A DNA stretch of 5,041 nt from an uncultured Candidatus Melainabacteria bacterium. Its GTDB lineage: Bacteria; Cyanobacteriota; Vampirovibrionia; Gastranaerophilales; Gastranaerophilaceae. Below are positions 1 to 5,041 of this stretch, piece by piece. Both the position numbers and the translations under genes were made by a program. Numbering within the stretch: the stretch's first letter is position 1; the number at the start of each line of letters is the position of its first letter. The stretch covers positions 1 through 5,041 of the forward strand of contig CAKUVB010000124.1 of the NCBI GenBank assembly GCA_934693215.1, written 5' to 3'. Below the pieces are notes generated by a model. That model was given only the letters and a program-made list of their open reading frames with translations, searched no databases and was not told where the DNA came from.

Positions 1-1142
1 GAACCGTCATAGCGTTCTTTTTGATAACAAATATAAGGAACAACTTCTGACATGAAGTTTATATTCATTAACAAGTTAACACCTACGTTTGAATAATTTT
101 TAAGCTTATCCCAATCTTCTTTGCTCAACTTACCTTTTGTTGCAAAAAGTTCTTCCGGCAAAGTAATTTTACCAATATTTTGCAATAAACCTGCATAATA
201 TATAAGGTCTTTTGTTTTTTCGTTCAAGCCCATTTCTGCAGATATACGTTTTGCCATTTCTGCCGTATTTCTTGAATGAGAAACACTATATTGACCTTTG
301 ATATCAACTGCTGTTGCAAGAGATTTTACAAAAGCTTCTTGAGTATCACCCAAATCACCAATTAACGCAGTTAATTCTGCTCTCATGTGTCTTAAATCTG
401 TAGCATCTGCATCAGGATTATCAATTAGTGCATTTGTATCATTAATTGTTTTTTGTAGCGAAATTGAAGTACCAAACAATCTTGACATGTTTTCAATCAA
501 TTCTACAAATTCTTTTCGATAAGGTTTTTCTTTATAAGATTCAAGCACAAAAACCCCAACAACATTTGCATTGTTATGCATAGGTATTGCTGCAAAAAGT
601 TTTACATTCTTTTCTTTTAATTCAGCAAATCCATCATCTGGGTTTGTAATTGTAACTGTCTGAATTTTTTCATAGCATTCTGTTACAGGATTTTTTTCAT
701 CTAAATTATAGCCTATATTTTTTGAATATATAGTGTCTTCAATTTCAAGAGATGAACCTGCAAATACCAAATCTTTATCTGCATTTTCTAATCCACATGC
801 AAAATCTTTTTTCAGGTAAACATGACAAATATCAACTTCCAAAATTTGAGCCATTGTTTTTGCAATAGAATTGTATATTATATAATCATCTTTTGAACTA
901 AATCCGATTACACTAAGAGTCTTATTCATAGAATAAACTGAAATAAGTTCACTAAGCTGATTCTTTAATTTAGCGGTTTTATTTTTTTCACTACTTCCGA
1001 TTTTCTTTGCTAAATCCTCAGAAATAAGATTTTCTGAAATAAAATCCCCTAAGTTTAATGCAAAAATTTCCTCTAGTGGGTCACCATCAACTAAATCAAC
1101 TGAACGTCCGAACAGTGAAGCTCCTAAATTTTCTTCTGCCAT
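1..1142 (-). CDS. GAF plus degenerate HD-GYP domain protein, C-terminus outside the window
   Basis: The 3' end is cut by the window edge: 380 full codons are visible, starting at the ATG at 1142-1140. AAGAAGG (minus strand, plus positions 1151-1157) lies 8 nt upstream and supports this start. Residues 1-80 are mostly helical and end in a linker (LKNQLSELISVY). Residues about 82-231 read as a GAF sensor domain (helix DDYIIYNSIAKTMAQILEVD, core strand VVGVFVLES). From about 265 an HD-GYP domain begins: DIKGQYSVSHSRN (280-292), GLLQNIGKITLPEELF (318-333), GKLSKEDWDKLKNYSNVG (337-354) and YQKERYDG (373-380). Active HD-GYP proteins are metal-dependent cyclic-di-GMP phosphodiesterases. Here the HD pair is Gln321-Asn322, the later HP is Tyr350-Ser351 and the HH before E-x-x-D-G is Gln374-Lys375; only His289 remains. 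It is therefore probably a non-catalytic sensor or binding protein. There is no signal peptide or membrane segment in the visible part, so it is probably cytoplasmic. The domain call is firm; the ligand is unknown. Confidence 0.88.
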   Translation of the reverse strand, partial: MAEENLGASLFGRSVDLVDGDPLEEIFALNLGDFISENLISEDLAKKIGSSEKNKTAKLKNQLSELISVYSMNKTLSVIGFSSKDDYIIYNSIAKTMAQILEVDICHVYLKKDFACGLENADKDLVFAGSSLEIEDTIYSKNIGYNLDEKNPVTECYEKIQTVTITNPDDGFAELKEKNVKLFAAIPMHNNANVVGVFVLESYKEKPYRKEFVELIENMSRLFGTSISLQKTINDTNALIDNPDADATDLRHMRAELTALIGDLGDTQEAFVKSLATAVDIKGQYSVSHSRNTAEMAKRISAEMGLNEKTKDLIYYAGLLQNIGKITLPEELFATKGKLSKEDWDKLKNYSNVGVNLLMNINFMSEVVPYICYQKERYDG

Positions 1143-1204
1143 TTTATTTACCTTCTTATAATATTTTTTGACTTGCATTATGTATTACGGCACAAATTTG
1201 AAAA

Positions 1205-1314
1205 ACTTTGATAATTTTTACAAAAATTATACTTTTGTTATAGAAGATTACAACTTTGGTTGGAAATATCAATTATTTTAATATTTATTTTGTAAAAAAA
1301 CGTAATAAACTTTG
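1205..1314 (+). repeat. Four ACTTTG-like direct repeats across the divergent promoters
   Basis: ACTTTG occurs exactly at 1205-1210, 1253-1258 and 1309-1314, and as ACTTTTG at 1231-1237, all in the same orientation. Copies 2 and 3 touch the minus-strand -10 and -35 boxes, and copy 4 overlaps the candidate plus-strand -35. The contexts share a loose consensus AACTTTGnTnR. The spacing is irregular (26, 22 and 56 bp). The repeats could be binding sites for a regulator such as the adjacent GntR-array protein, but short T-rich repeats in AT-rich DNA may be accidental. Confidence 0.3.
1226..1253 (-). promoter_or_regulatory. Predicted sigma-70-type promoter of the GAF/HD-GYP gene
   Basis: On the minus strand a perfect -10 TATAAT (plus 1226-1231) is preceded, with a 16-bp spacer, by TTGTAA (plus 1248-1253), a 4/6 match to the -35 consensus. 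Transcription would start near 1219 and give a leader of about 77 nt before the ATG at 1142. The -10 match is strong, but the region is very AT-rich, so chance matches are possible. Confidence 0.5.
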
Positions 1315-1339
1315 TTTGTTTTTATATTTATAGTATACT
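1312..1339 (+). promoter_or_regulatory. Predicted promoter of the GntR-array gene
   Basis: TATACT (1334-1339, 5/6 match to the -10 box) lies 16 bp downstream of TTGTTT (1312-1317, 3/6 match to the -35 box). The transcript would start near 1346, about 16 nt before the ATG at 1362, leaving just enough leader for the Shine-Dalgarno GGAAGG at 1351-1356. The weak -35 would suit a regulated promoter. Confidence 0.45.
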
Positions 1340-1341
1340 AT
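1330..1341. promoter_or_regulatory. 12-bp palindrome ATAGTATACTAT over the -10 box, candidate operator
   Basis: ATAGTATACTAT is a perfect inverted repeat that contains the -10 hexamer TATACT of the gene at 1362. GntR-family repressors commonly bind short palindromes with GT...AC half-sites and often repress their own genes; the core here is GTATAC. A protein bound here would block RNA polymerase. The palindrome is seen directly; its role as an autoregulatory operator is inferred. Confidence 0.35.
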
Positions 1342-1361
1342 TAAAAAAGTGGAAGGTTAAT

Positions 1362-2459
1362 ATGAATTATACAAATTGCTCTAATAATAAACTCTCTAAA
1401 TTATCTGTTTCAGACATTACAAGTCCCTTGCCTGATTTAAAAAACACAGTAAAAACAGATACTATTGCAGATTGGTTAATAAGTTGGCTTGAATCAAATA
1501 ATATAGAAGGAGCTTTACTACCAACAAAAGCTGAATTTGCTTATGCTCTTGGAGTAAGTCTTGGAACTATTCAAAATGTTTTTAAAATATTAGAGAACAA
1601 AAACTATATTTTTCTAAAGCAAAAAGTGGGAGCAATAATTACAAACAAAAACAACACCGATTATAGAAAACAAACCTCTAAATCAGATATAGCAGTAGGT
1701 GTTATAAAAGATTACATTACAAATTCTGACATAGAAGTTGGAGAAAAATTTATCTCATCAAGACAAATTTCATCAATGACAAAAATACCGCTTAATACTG
1801 TAAGAGTTGCTATTAACAAATTAATATCAGAAGGTATTTTAAAATCAGAAGAAAACGGTATTGTGTTAGCTAACAAATCTTATAAAACAAATAAATCACA
1901 TAATACAGAAACTCTTGTTGAAAAAGTTAAAAAGGATTTAAAAAAATATATTTCAGAGAACTATAAAATTGGAGAAAAACTACCAACAAATGTTATTCTT
2001 GCAAAAAAATTAAATGTTAGTATAAAAACAGTACATAACGCAATAAAACTCTTAGAAAAAGAAAACATGCTTCTATGTCGTAGAGGGACTTATGGAACTA
2101 TCGTAACAAATACCTCTATGAATTCAGCTTTTGAACCAAAACGTGAGATGTCAATTTTTGCACCGGCTCAAGAAACAGCTTTTTATCACTACCAAAAAAC
2201 TCAAAATAAAATAAAAAGACTTATTTCTGAAAATTACAATATTGGCTCTAAACTTCCATCTATCAAAGAATTTTCTGAGCAAATGGACTTAAGCCCTAAT
2301 ACAATTAGAAAAGCTCTTAATAGCCTTGCAAAAGAAGGTATCCTTAGATTTTCTCGTGGCAGATACGGTGGAACTTTCGTCATCGACATGCCAGACATTG
2401 AAGAACAAACATTCAGATGGCTTGCAGTCAATCCAAAATATGCCGAAAGTATTAATTAA
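1362..2459 (+). CDS. Putative transcription regulator with four tandem GntR-type winged-helix domains
   Basis: This 365-residue protein should be a cytoplasmic DNA-binding protein. It starts at the ATG at 1362 with GGAAGG 5 nt upstream. It reads as four GntR-like winged helix-turn-helix units at about residues 31-95, 107-171, 184-250 and 277-342. Each has the LPS-like turn (LLPTKAEFA, KFISSRQIS, KLPTNVILA, KLPSIKEFS), a recognition-helix segment (VSLGTIQNVFKILE, IPLNTVRVAINKLI, VSIKTVHNAIKLLE, LSPNTIRKALNSLA) and a wing. The wings of units 3 and 4 are basic and family-like (RRGTYGTIVT, SRGRYGGTFV); those of units 1 and 2 are degenerate (KQKVGAIIT, EENGIVLAN). Typical GntR regulators have one such domain followed by an FCD, UTRA, aminotransferase-like or short helical effector domain. 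None is visible here: only a 30-residue N-terminal lead, a 26-residue linker (251-276) and a 23-residue tail. The four units differ clearly from each other, so the duplications are old. The targets are unknown; autoregulation and control of the divergent GAF/HD-GYP gene are possible. Confidence 0.85.
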   Translation: MNYTNCSNNKLSKLSVSDITSPLPDLKNTVKTDTIADWLISWLESNNIEGALLPTKAEFAYALGVSLGTIQNVFKILENKNYIFLKQKVGAIITNKNNTDYRKQTSKSDIAVGVIKDYITNSDIEVGEKFISSRQISSMTKIPLNTVRVAINKLISEGILKSEENGIVLANKSYKTNKSHNTETLVEKVKKDLKKYISENYKIGEKLPTNVILAKKLNVSIKTVHNAIKLLEKENMLLCRRGTYGTIVTNTSMNSAFEPKREMSIFAPAQETAFYHYQKTQNKIKRLISENYNIGSKLPSIKEFSEQMDLSPNTIRKALNSLAKEGILRFSRGRYGGTFVIDMPDIEEQTFRWLAVNPKYAESIN

Positions 2460-2467
2460 TTAATTAA
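2452..2467. repeat. TTAA x4 palindrome shared by two convergent stop codons
   Basis: TTAATTAATTAATTAA is a perfect 16-bp palindrome. It holds the plus-strand stop TAA (2457-2459) and the minus-strand stop TAA (plus 2464-2466). Only 4 bp separate the two reading frames. There is no GC-rich stem or hairpin with a U-tract nearby, so no intrinsic terminator can be called for either gene. Confidence 0.5.
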
Positions 2468-3690
2468 AAGAACATTTGCATAGCATTTGGTAACGGTGCT
2501 GTATATTTAGAAACTACAGGTTGTAGTCTTGAGCTATATGTAACATGGTCATTATCAACAGATATCCATTCTCCATTTTTAACCGCATCATCAAACCCTT
2601 CGGTGGTATGTAAATCTTCGTTGGAATCTTTATCTAAAAGAAAATAATTTTTATCACCAACTGTATCATTATATGTTAATCCCAATGCTCCAAAATCAGG
2701 AATATGCTTTGCTATAGTAGCCATATCACTCTTTGCAACAGAATGTGGAATTGGTGTATGTTCAATATATTTATATACTGATAAGTTTCTATCATGGTTA
2801 TAATAACAAAGCGGTGCAGAATTTCTACTTCTATTTGTCGTTAAATATGTATCAATTTTTGCCAATGTACCCAACGAAAAAGGTGCATCTAAACTTCTAC
2901 TTTTAGGGTCAGCCATTTTTATTACATATTTTTTATTTTCTGGTGTTTTTACTCCAAACACATTTTTATCTGATTTCCCTTCAGTGAAAAATTTAAAATT
3001 ATAATCTCTATTATCTAGCTTCAATGTGTTAATATGTTTATCCATTTTAACACCATTATCCATATATTGTGATAAATAATCTGCTATCTGGAATAAATGC
3101 TCATTAGGAAATTCTTTTGGAATTGAACCAATTTCTAAAGAATCATTTCCTTTAAGATTTCTATGTTTTTCTATTAACTTGTCACCTTTCCAATCTGGAC
3201 GAACTCTTAACAATTCTGATAACGTATGAGAGTTTTCATACTCCGTTTCTAAGTATTTATCATAAGCTTTTCTGTATGGACTTGTTGGAATAAACGGCAT
3301 TATATTTTGAGAACAAGCACCAACTTTTTCTGATAATTCTTTTGTTATTTTACTAGTATTTCTTGGTTGCCTTACAACACTATCTATAAATTGATAACTT
3401 CTATCATCAATATTCAAAATAGCACCTAAAAAGCCGTCCATAGAATCTTTATCATCATCTATCTTTAAAAAAGCATCAATAGCAGGTGTATGGTCATGAT
3501 TAATATACCAATTGTATTCATCATAAAGCTGATTTATGTTTTTTGACCTAAAATTAAGCCCCTTTGATGCGATTATACTTTCAGAAGGCACTGAAACGAA
3601 TTTATTATTATATGTTTTTATTTCTTTTGATTGATTTGATTTTGTATTTAAAGCATAAGTCAAACCGTATGTTTGATTATTTATTCTCAT
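2464..3690 (-). CDS. Unrecognised 408-residue protein, C-terminal half loosely kinase-like
   Basis: I do not recognise this gene. It starts at the ATG at 3690-3688 with AAGGA (plus 3699-3703) 8 nt upstream, and it has no signal peptide or membrane segment. The N-terminus (MRINNQTYGLTY) is polar and Asn-rich, followed by KGLNFRSK at 43-50. Residues 60-225 are mainly charged and helical, including a tract around PYRKAYDKYLETEYENS (138-154) and RPDWKGDKLIEKHRNLKGND (164-183). From about 230 the order of segments resembles the protein-kinase/aminoglycoside-kinase fold: VFGVKTPENKKYVIKMAD (244-261, VIK with Lys258), a hinge-like VYKYIEHTPIP (305-315), DFGALGLTYNDTVGDKNYFLLD (332-353, compare the H-x-D...N catalytic loop) and WISVDNDHV (375-383, where DFG would fall). 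The canonical His of the loop is absent (YND) and no glycine-rich loop is clear. Any kinase activity is speculative; a pseudokinase or an unrelated fold is equally possible. Confidence 0.8.
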   Translation of the reverse strand: MRINNQTYGLTYALNTKSNQSKEIKTYNNKFVSVPSESIIASKGLNFRSKNINQLYDEYNWYINHDHTPAIDAFLKIDDDKDSMDGFLGAILNIDDRSYQFIDSVVRQPRNTSKITKELSEKVGACSQNIMPFIPTSPYRKAYDKYLETEYENSHTLSELLRVRPDWKGDKLIEKHRNLKGNDSLEIGSIPKEFPNEHLFQIADYLSQYMDNGVKMDKHINTLKLDNRDYNFKFFTEGKSDKNVFGVKTPENKKYVIKMADPKSRSLDAPFSLGTLAKIDTYLTTNRSRNSAPLCYYNHDRNLSVYKYIEHTPIPHSVAKSDMATIAKHIPDFGALGLTYNDTVGDKNYFLLDKDSNEDLHTTEGFDDAVKNGEWISVDNDHVTYSSRLQPVVSKYTAPLPNAMQMFF

Positions 3691-3721
3691 AATTGATATC
3701 CTTATCTATATAAGACCTCTA

Positions 3722-3751
3722 AATATATTTTTTGCTTTTATTAAGTTTCAA
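3722..3751 (-). promoter_or_regulatory. Predicted promoter of the 408-residue orphan gene
   Basis: On the minus strand TTGAAA (plus 3746-3751, 5/6 match to -35) is followed after 18 bp by TATATT (plus 3722-3727, 5/6 match to -10). Transcription would start near 3715, about 25 nt before the ATG at 3690, leaving room for the Shine-Dalgarno site. Confidence 0.45.
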
Positions 3752-3755
3752 TGTA

Positions 3756-3782
3756 ACATTTGTTTACTCAGACATTTGTTTA
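3756..3782. repeat. 11-bp direct repeat ACATTTGTTTA, two copies at a 16-bp period
   Basis: ACATTTGTTTA occurs at 3756-3766 and at 3772-3782, and AATGTA flanks the pair at 3750-3755 and 3782-3787 (32 bp apart, twice the period). The repeat lies between two divergent genes, 5 bp upstream of the -35 box of the orphan gene and about 30 bp upstream of the HIT start. The position suits a regulator binding site acting on one or both genes. No matching copy is seen in the 1143-1361 intergenic region. Confidence 0.45.
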
Positions 3783-3800
3783 ATGTACCCTAAATATAAA

Positions 3801-3806
3801 GAGAGG
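3801..3806 (+). promoter_or_regulatory. Shine-Dalgarno site that fixes the HIT gene start
   Basis: GAGAGG sits 6 nt before the ATG at 3813. It decides between this start and an in-frame TTG at 3732, which would add 27 residues with no family match ahead of MTDCIFCKI. Confidence 0.8.
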
Positions 3807-3812
3807 TTTATT

Positions 3813-4133
3813 ATGACAGACTGTATTTTTTGTAAAATTATTAACGGTGATTTTAATACAAAATTTGTATACGAGGACGAAAATGCCGTTGTTTTTAACG
3901 ATATTAACCCAAAAGCTAATACTCATTTATTAGTTGTTCCAAAACTACACGTTGAGAGCTTAAACGAACTTGACGATATCGAATTATTAGGTCAGCTAAT
4001 GAATGTCGTTAAAAAAGTAACAAAACAAGAAGGCATAAAGTCATATAGAACTGTTATCAACACCGGAAAAGAAGCCGGACAAGAAGTTTTTCATTTACAT
4101 ATACACATATTATCAGGAGATATTAAATTATGA
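3813..4133 (+). CDS. hinT: HIT-family (HINT-type) nucleotide-binding hydrolase
   Basis: This 106-residue cytoplasmic protein carries the histidine triad HLHIHIL (His94, His96, His98), the hallmark of HIT proteins. These bind purine nucleotides and, in the HINT branch, hydrolyse adenosine phosphoramidates and aminoacyl-adenylates through a nucleotidyl-histidine intermediate. Other HINT features are the N-terminal CIFCKIINGD (Cys4 and Cys7), VYEDENAVVFNDINPKANTH (19-38), LVVPKLHVESL (40-50) and YRTVINTGKEAGQ (78-90). Cys4 and Cys7, with His46 and a later His, could form the zinc site known in some bacterial HIT proteins. HINT proteins usually end in GGR followed by WPPG-like residues; this one stops at SGDIKL, slightly short. 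The start at 3813 follows GAGAGG and matches the family N-terminus. The stop overlaps the speE start by 4 nt (ATGA), so the two genes are almost certainly co-transcribed and translationally coupled. No convincing promoter is seen; TTGCTT (3732-3737) with TAACAT (3754-3759) is a weak candidate. Confidence 0.93.
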   Translation: MTDCIFCKIINGDFNTKFVYEDENAVVFNDINPKANTHLLVVPKLHVESLNELDDIELLGQLMNVVKKVTKQEGIKSYRTVINTGKEAGQEVFHLHIHILSGDIKL

Positions 4134-4969
4134 CAGAATTTTATCAAGAAATAACACCAGCCGGATTTGGTATAGCAATAAAAAAGAAAAATGTATTATT
4201 TTCAGATAAATCAGAGTTTCAAAAAGTAGAAGTTATTGAATCAGATAGTATTCTTGGTAAATTCTTAACCCTAGATGATTTAATGATGTGTACAGAAGGT
4301 GACGAATATCATTATCACGAAATGATTGCACACGTTCCTATGATGCACCATAAAGCACCAAAATCAGTTCTTGTTATTGGTGGTGGAGATGGCGGAACTG
4401 TTAGAGAAGTTTTGAAACACAACACTGTAGAAAAAGTCGTTTTATGCGAAATTGACGGTATGGTAATTGATGCTTGCAAAAAATATCTACCTAGTATGGC
4501 TTGTGAACTTGATAATCCTAAAGTAGAAATAAAGGTTGAGGACGCAATCGAGTTTATCAAAGATAAAACAAATGAATACGATGTTGTTCTTATAGATTCA
4601 ACAGACCCAATGGGACCAGGAGAAGGATTATTTACAGAGGAATTCTACACAAACGTAAAGAAATCTTTAAAAGCTGGCGGTATATTAGCTGCTCAATCTG
4701 AATCTCCTGTTGTAAACAAAGAAGAAATAAGCAAAATGTACAAACTTCTTAAAAAAGTTTTCCCTATTTGCTCTACATACACCTCTAATATACCTACTTA
4801 TCCGGGTGGATATTGGGCTTGGGCATTTTGTTCAACTGATGTTGAACCTTTATCTTACTTTGCAGAAGATAGAGAAAATGATATTACAAAATCTTGCAAG
4901 ATTTATAACAAAGATTACCATTACGCAAGATTTGCCTTACCTAACTATTTAAAGGATATTACAAAGTAA
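4130..4969 (+). CDS. speE: Spermidine synthase (polyamine aminopropyltransferase)
   Basis: This enzyme transfers the aminopropyl group of decarboxylated S-adenosylmethionine to putrescine, giving spermidine and methylthioadenosine, in the cytoplasm. At 279 residues it has normal family length and looks intact. An N-terminal beta domain (1-55, including ILGKFLTLDDLMMCTEGDE) precedes the substrate-binding DEYHYHEMIAHVP (58-70). Then comes the Rossmann nucleotide loop VIGGGDGGTVREVLKH (82-97), CEIDG (106-110, with the ribose-binding acidic residue Glu107), VEDA (136-139), the catalytic-loop motif LIDSTDPMGPGEGLF (154-168, Asp156 and Asp159) and YPGGYWAWAFCS (224-235). All hallmark residues are present. 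The start ATG at 4130 overlaps the HIT stop, with CAGGAGA at 4114-4120 as its ribosome binding site inside the HIT gene. No speD or speA is visible, so the source of decarboxylated SAM lies elsewhere. Thermospermine synthase or another aminopropyl acceptor cannot be excluded from sequence alone. Confidence 0.96.
   Translation: MTEFYQEITPAGFGIAIKKKNVLFSDKSEFQKVEVIESDSILGKFLTLDDLMMCTEGDEYHYHEMIAHVPMMHHKAPKSVLVIGGGDGGTVREVLKHNTVEKVVLCEIDGMVIDACKKYLPSMACELDNPKVEIKVEDAIEFIKDKTNEYDVVLIDSTDPMGPGEGLFTEEFYTNVKKSLKAGGILAAQSESPVVNKEEISKMYKLLKKVFPICSTYTSNIPTYPGGYWAWAFCSTDVEPLSYFAEDRENDITKSCKIYNKDYHYARFALPNYLKDITK
4889..4904. repeat. 16-bp perfect palindrome inside the 3' end of speE
   Basis: AAATCTTGCAAGATTT is self-complementary and lies 63 nt before the speE stop. 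A second direct copy of its right arm, GCAAGATTT, occurs at 4925-4933. It has no U-tract and lies in coding sequence, so it is not a terminator. It may be chance in AT-rich codons (it encodes KSCKI) or an upstream site for the next promoter. Confidence 0.3.
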
Positions 4970-4976
4970 TTTGTAG

Positions 4977-4982
4977 TATAAT
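4977..4982 (+). promoter_or_regulatory. Perfect -10 box TATAAT just before the last gene
   Basis: TATAAT ends 8 nt before the first base of the ATG at 4990, which puts the expected transcription start at about 4989-4990, on the start codon itself. No good -35 match is found 16-18 bp upstream (GATATT, GGATAT and AGGATA) and there is no TGn extension. The element is seen; its use as a promoter is inferred. Confidence 0.4.
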
Positions 4983-4989
4983 ATTTGCT

Positions 4990-5041
4990 ATGAAAAAATC
5001 AATAGTATTACTTTTATTACTAGCTTTACTCGGTTCACCGG
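4990..5041 (+). CDS. N-terminus of a probable exported or lipid-anchored protein, cut by the window edge
   Basis: Seventeen codons are visible: MKKSIVLLLLLALLGSP. Two lysines followed by a leucine-rich hydrophobic stretch are typical of the n- and h-regions of a Sec signal peptide; the cleavage site or lipobox would come just after, outside the window. The gene begins 20 nt after the speE stop on the same strand, but it has no Shine-Dalgarno sequence ahead of its ATG. A TATAAT box right upstream suggests its own, possibly leaderless, transcript. A start further downstream cannot be excluded. The function is unknown. Confidence 0.6.
   Translation, partial: MKKSIVLLLLLALLGSP

Noticed and set aside
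1143..1361. Small RNA, riboswitch or extra small gene in the divergent intergenic region
   Set aside because: There is no GC-containing stem, no conserved aptamer-like pattern and no open frame with a ribosome binding site; promoters and short repeats explain what is visible.
2234..2431. Minus-strand open frame of 65 codons inside the GntR-array gene
   Set aside because: It lies wholly opposite the strongest winged-helix unit, has no family features, and is a shadow of that gene.
3795..3800. TATAAA as the -10 box of the HIT-speE operon
   Set aside because: No -35 match lies at a usable distance, and the implied transcript would start within or after the ribosome binding site.
3732..3812. 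N-terminal extension of the HIT protein from TTG at 3732
   Set aside because: HIT proteins of this type begin just before CIFCKI, a Shine-Dalgarno sits before the ATG at 3813, and the extension would run through the divergent promoter and repeat region.
4315..4560. Minus-strand open frame of 81 codons inside speE
   Set aside because: It lies opposite the conserved nucleotide-binding core of SpeE; low-complexity Ser/Thr/Ile translation with no motif.
4889..4904. Palindrome AAATCTTGCAAGATTT as a transcription terminator
   Set aside because: It lies inside speE coding sequence, has no loop or U-tract, and such palindromes arise by chance in AT-rich DNA.

Overview
The window is AT-rich and uses the standard code with ATG starts. 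Most genes have a Shine-Dalgarno-like site. The base composition, the 408-residue orphan beginning MRINNQTYGLTY and the overall protein style suggest a host-associated Gastranaerophilales/Melainabacteria-type bacterium (the non-photosynthetic sister group of cyanobacteria). That assignment is an inference from style; there is no rRNA or marker gene here to prove it.

Layout. (1) Positions 1-1142, minus strand: the first 380 residues of a GAF + HD-GYP protein, cut by the window edge. Its HD-GYP domain keeps the family outline but has lost the HD pair and the other visible metal ligands except one histidine. (2) Positions 1143-1361: a divergent intergenic region with one promoter per strand, four ACTTTG-like direct repeats and a 12-bp palindrome lying on the -10 box of the plus-strand gene. 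(3) Positions 1362-2459, plus strand: a 365-residue protein built from four consecutive GntR-type winged-helix domains with no recognisable effector domain. (4) Positions 2464-3690, minus strand: a 408-residue unrecognised protein, convergent with the previous gene and only 4 bp from it. Its C-terminal half looks loosely protein-kinase-like. (5) Positions 3691-3812: a divergent intergenic region with a minus-strand promoter and an 11-bp direct repeat at a 16-bp period. (6) Positions 3813-4969, plus strand: a two-gene operon of a HIT-family nucleotide-binding hydrolase (106 aa) and spermidine synthase SpeE (279 aa), overlapping by ATGA. (7) Positions 4990-5041, plus strand: the first 17 codons of a probably exported protein whose start codon sits where a perfect TATAAT box would place the transcription start, so its mRNA may be leaderless.

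Working together: the HIT-speE pair is a housekeeping unit for nucleotide salvage and polyamine synthesis. The left half is regulatory in character: a probable catalytically dead cyclic-di-GMP-type sensor faces a multi-domain DNA-binding protein across a shared promoter region. The strongest candidate for something undescribed is the four-domain GntR array, together with the candidate operators just upstream of it.
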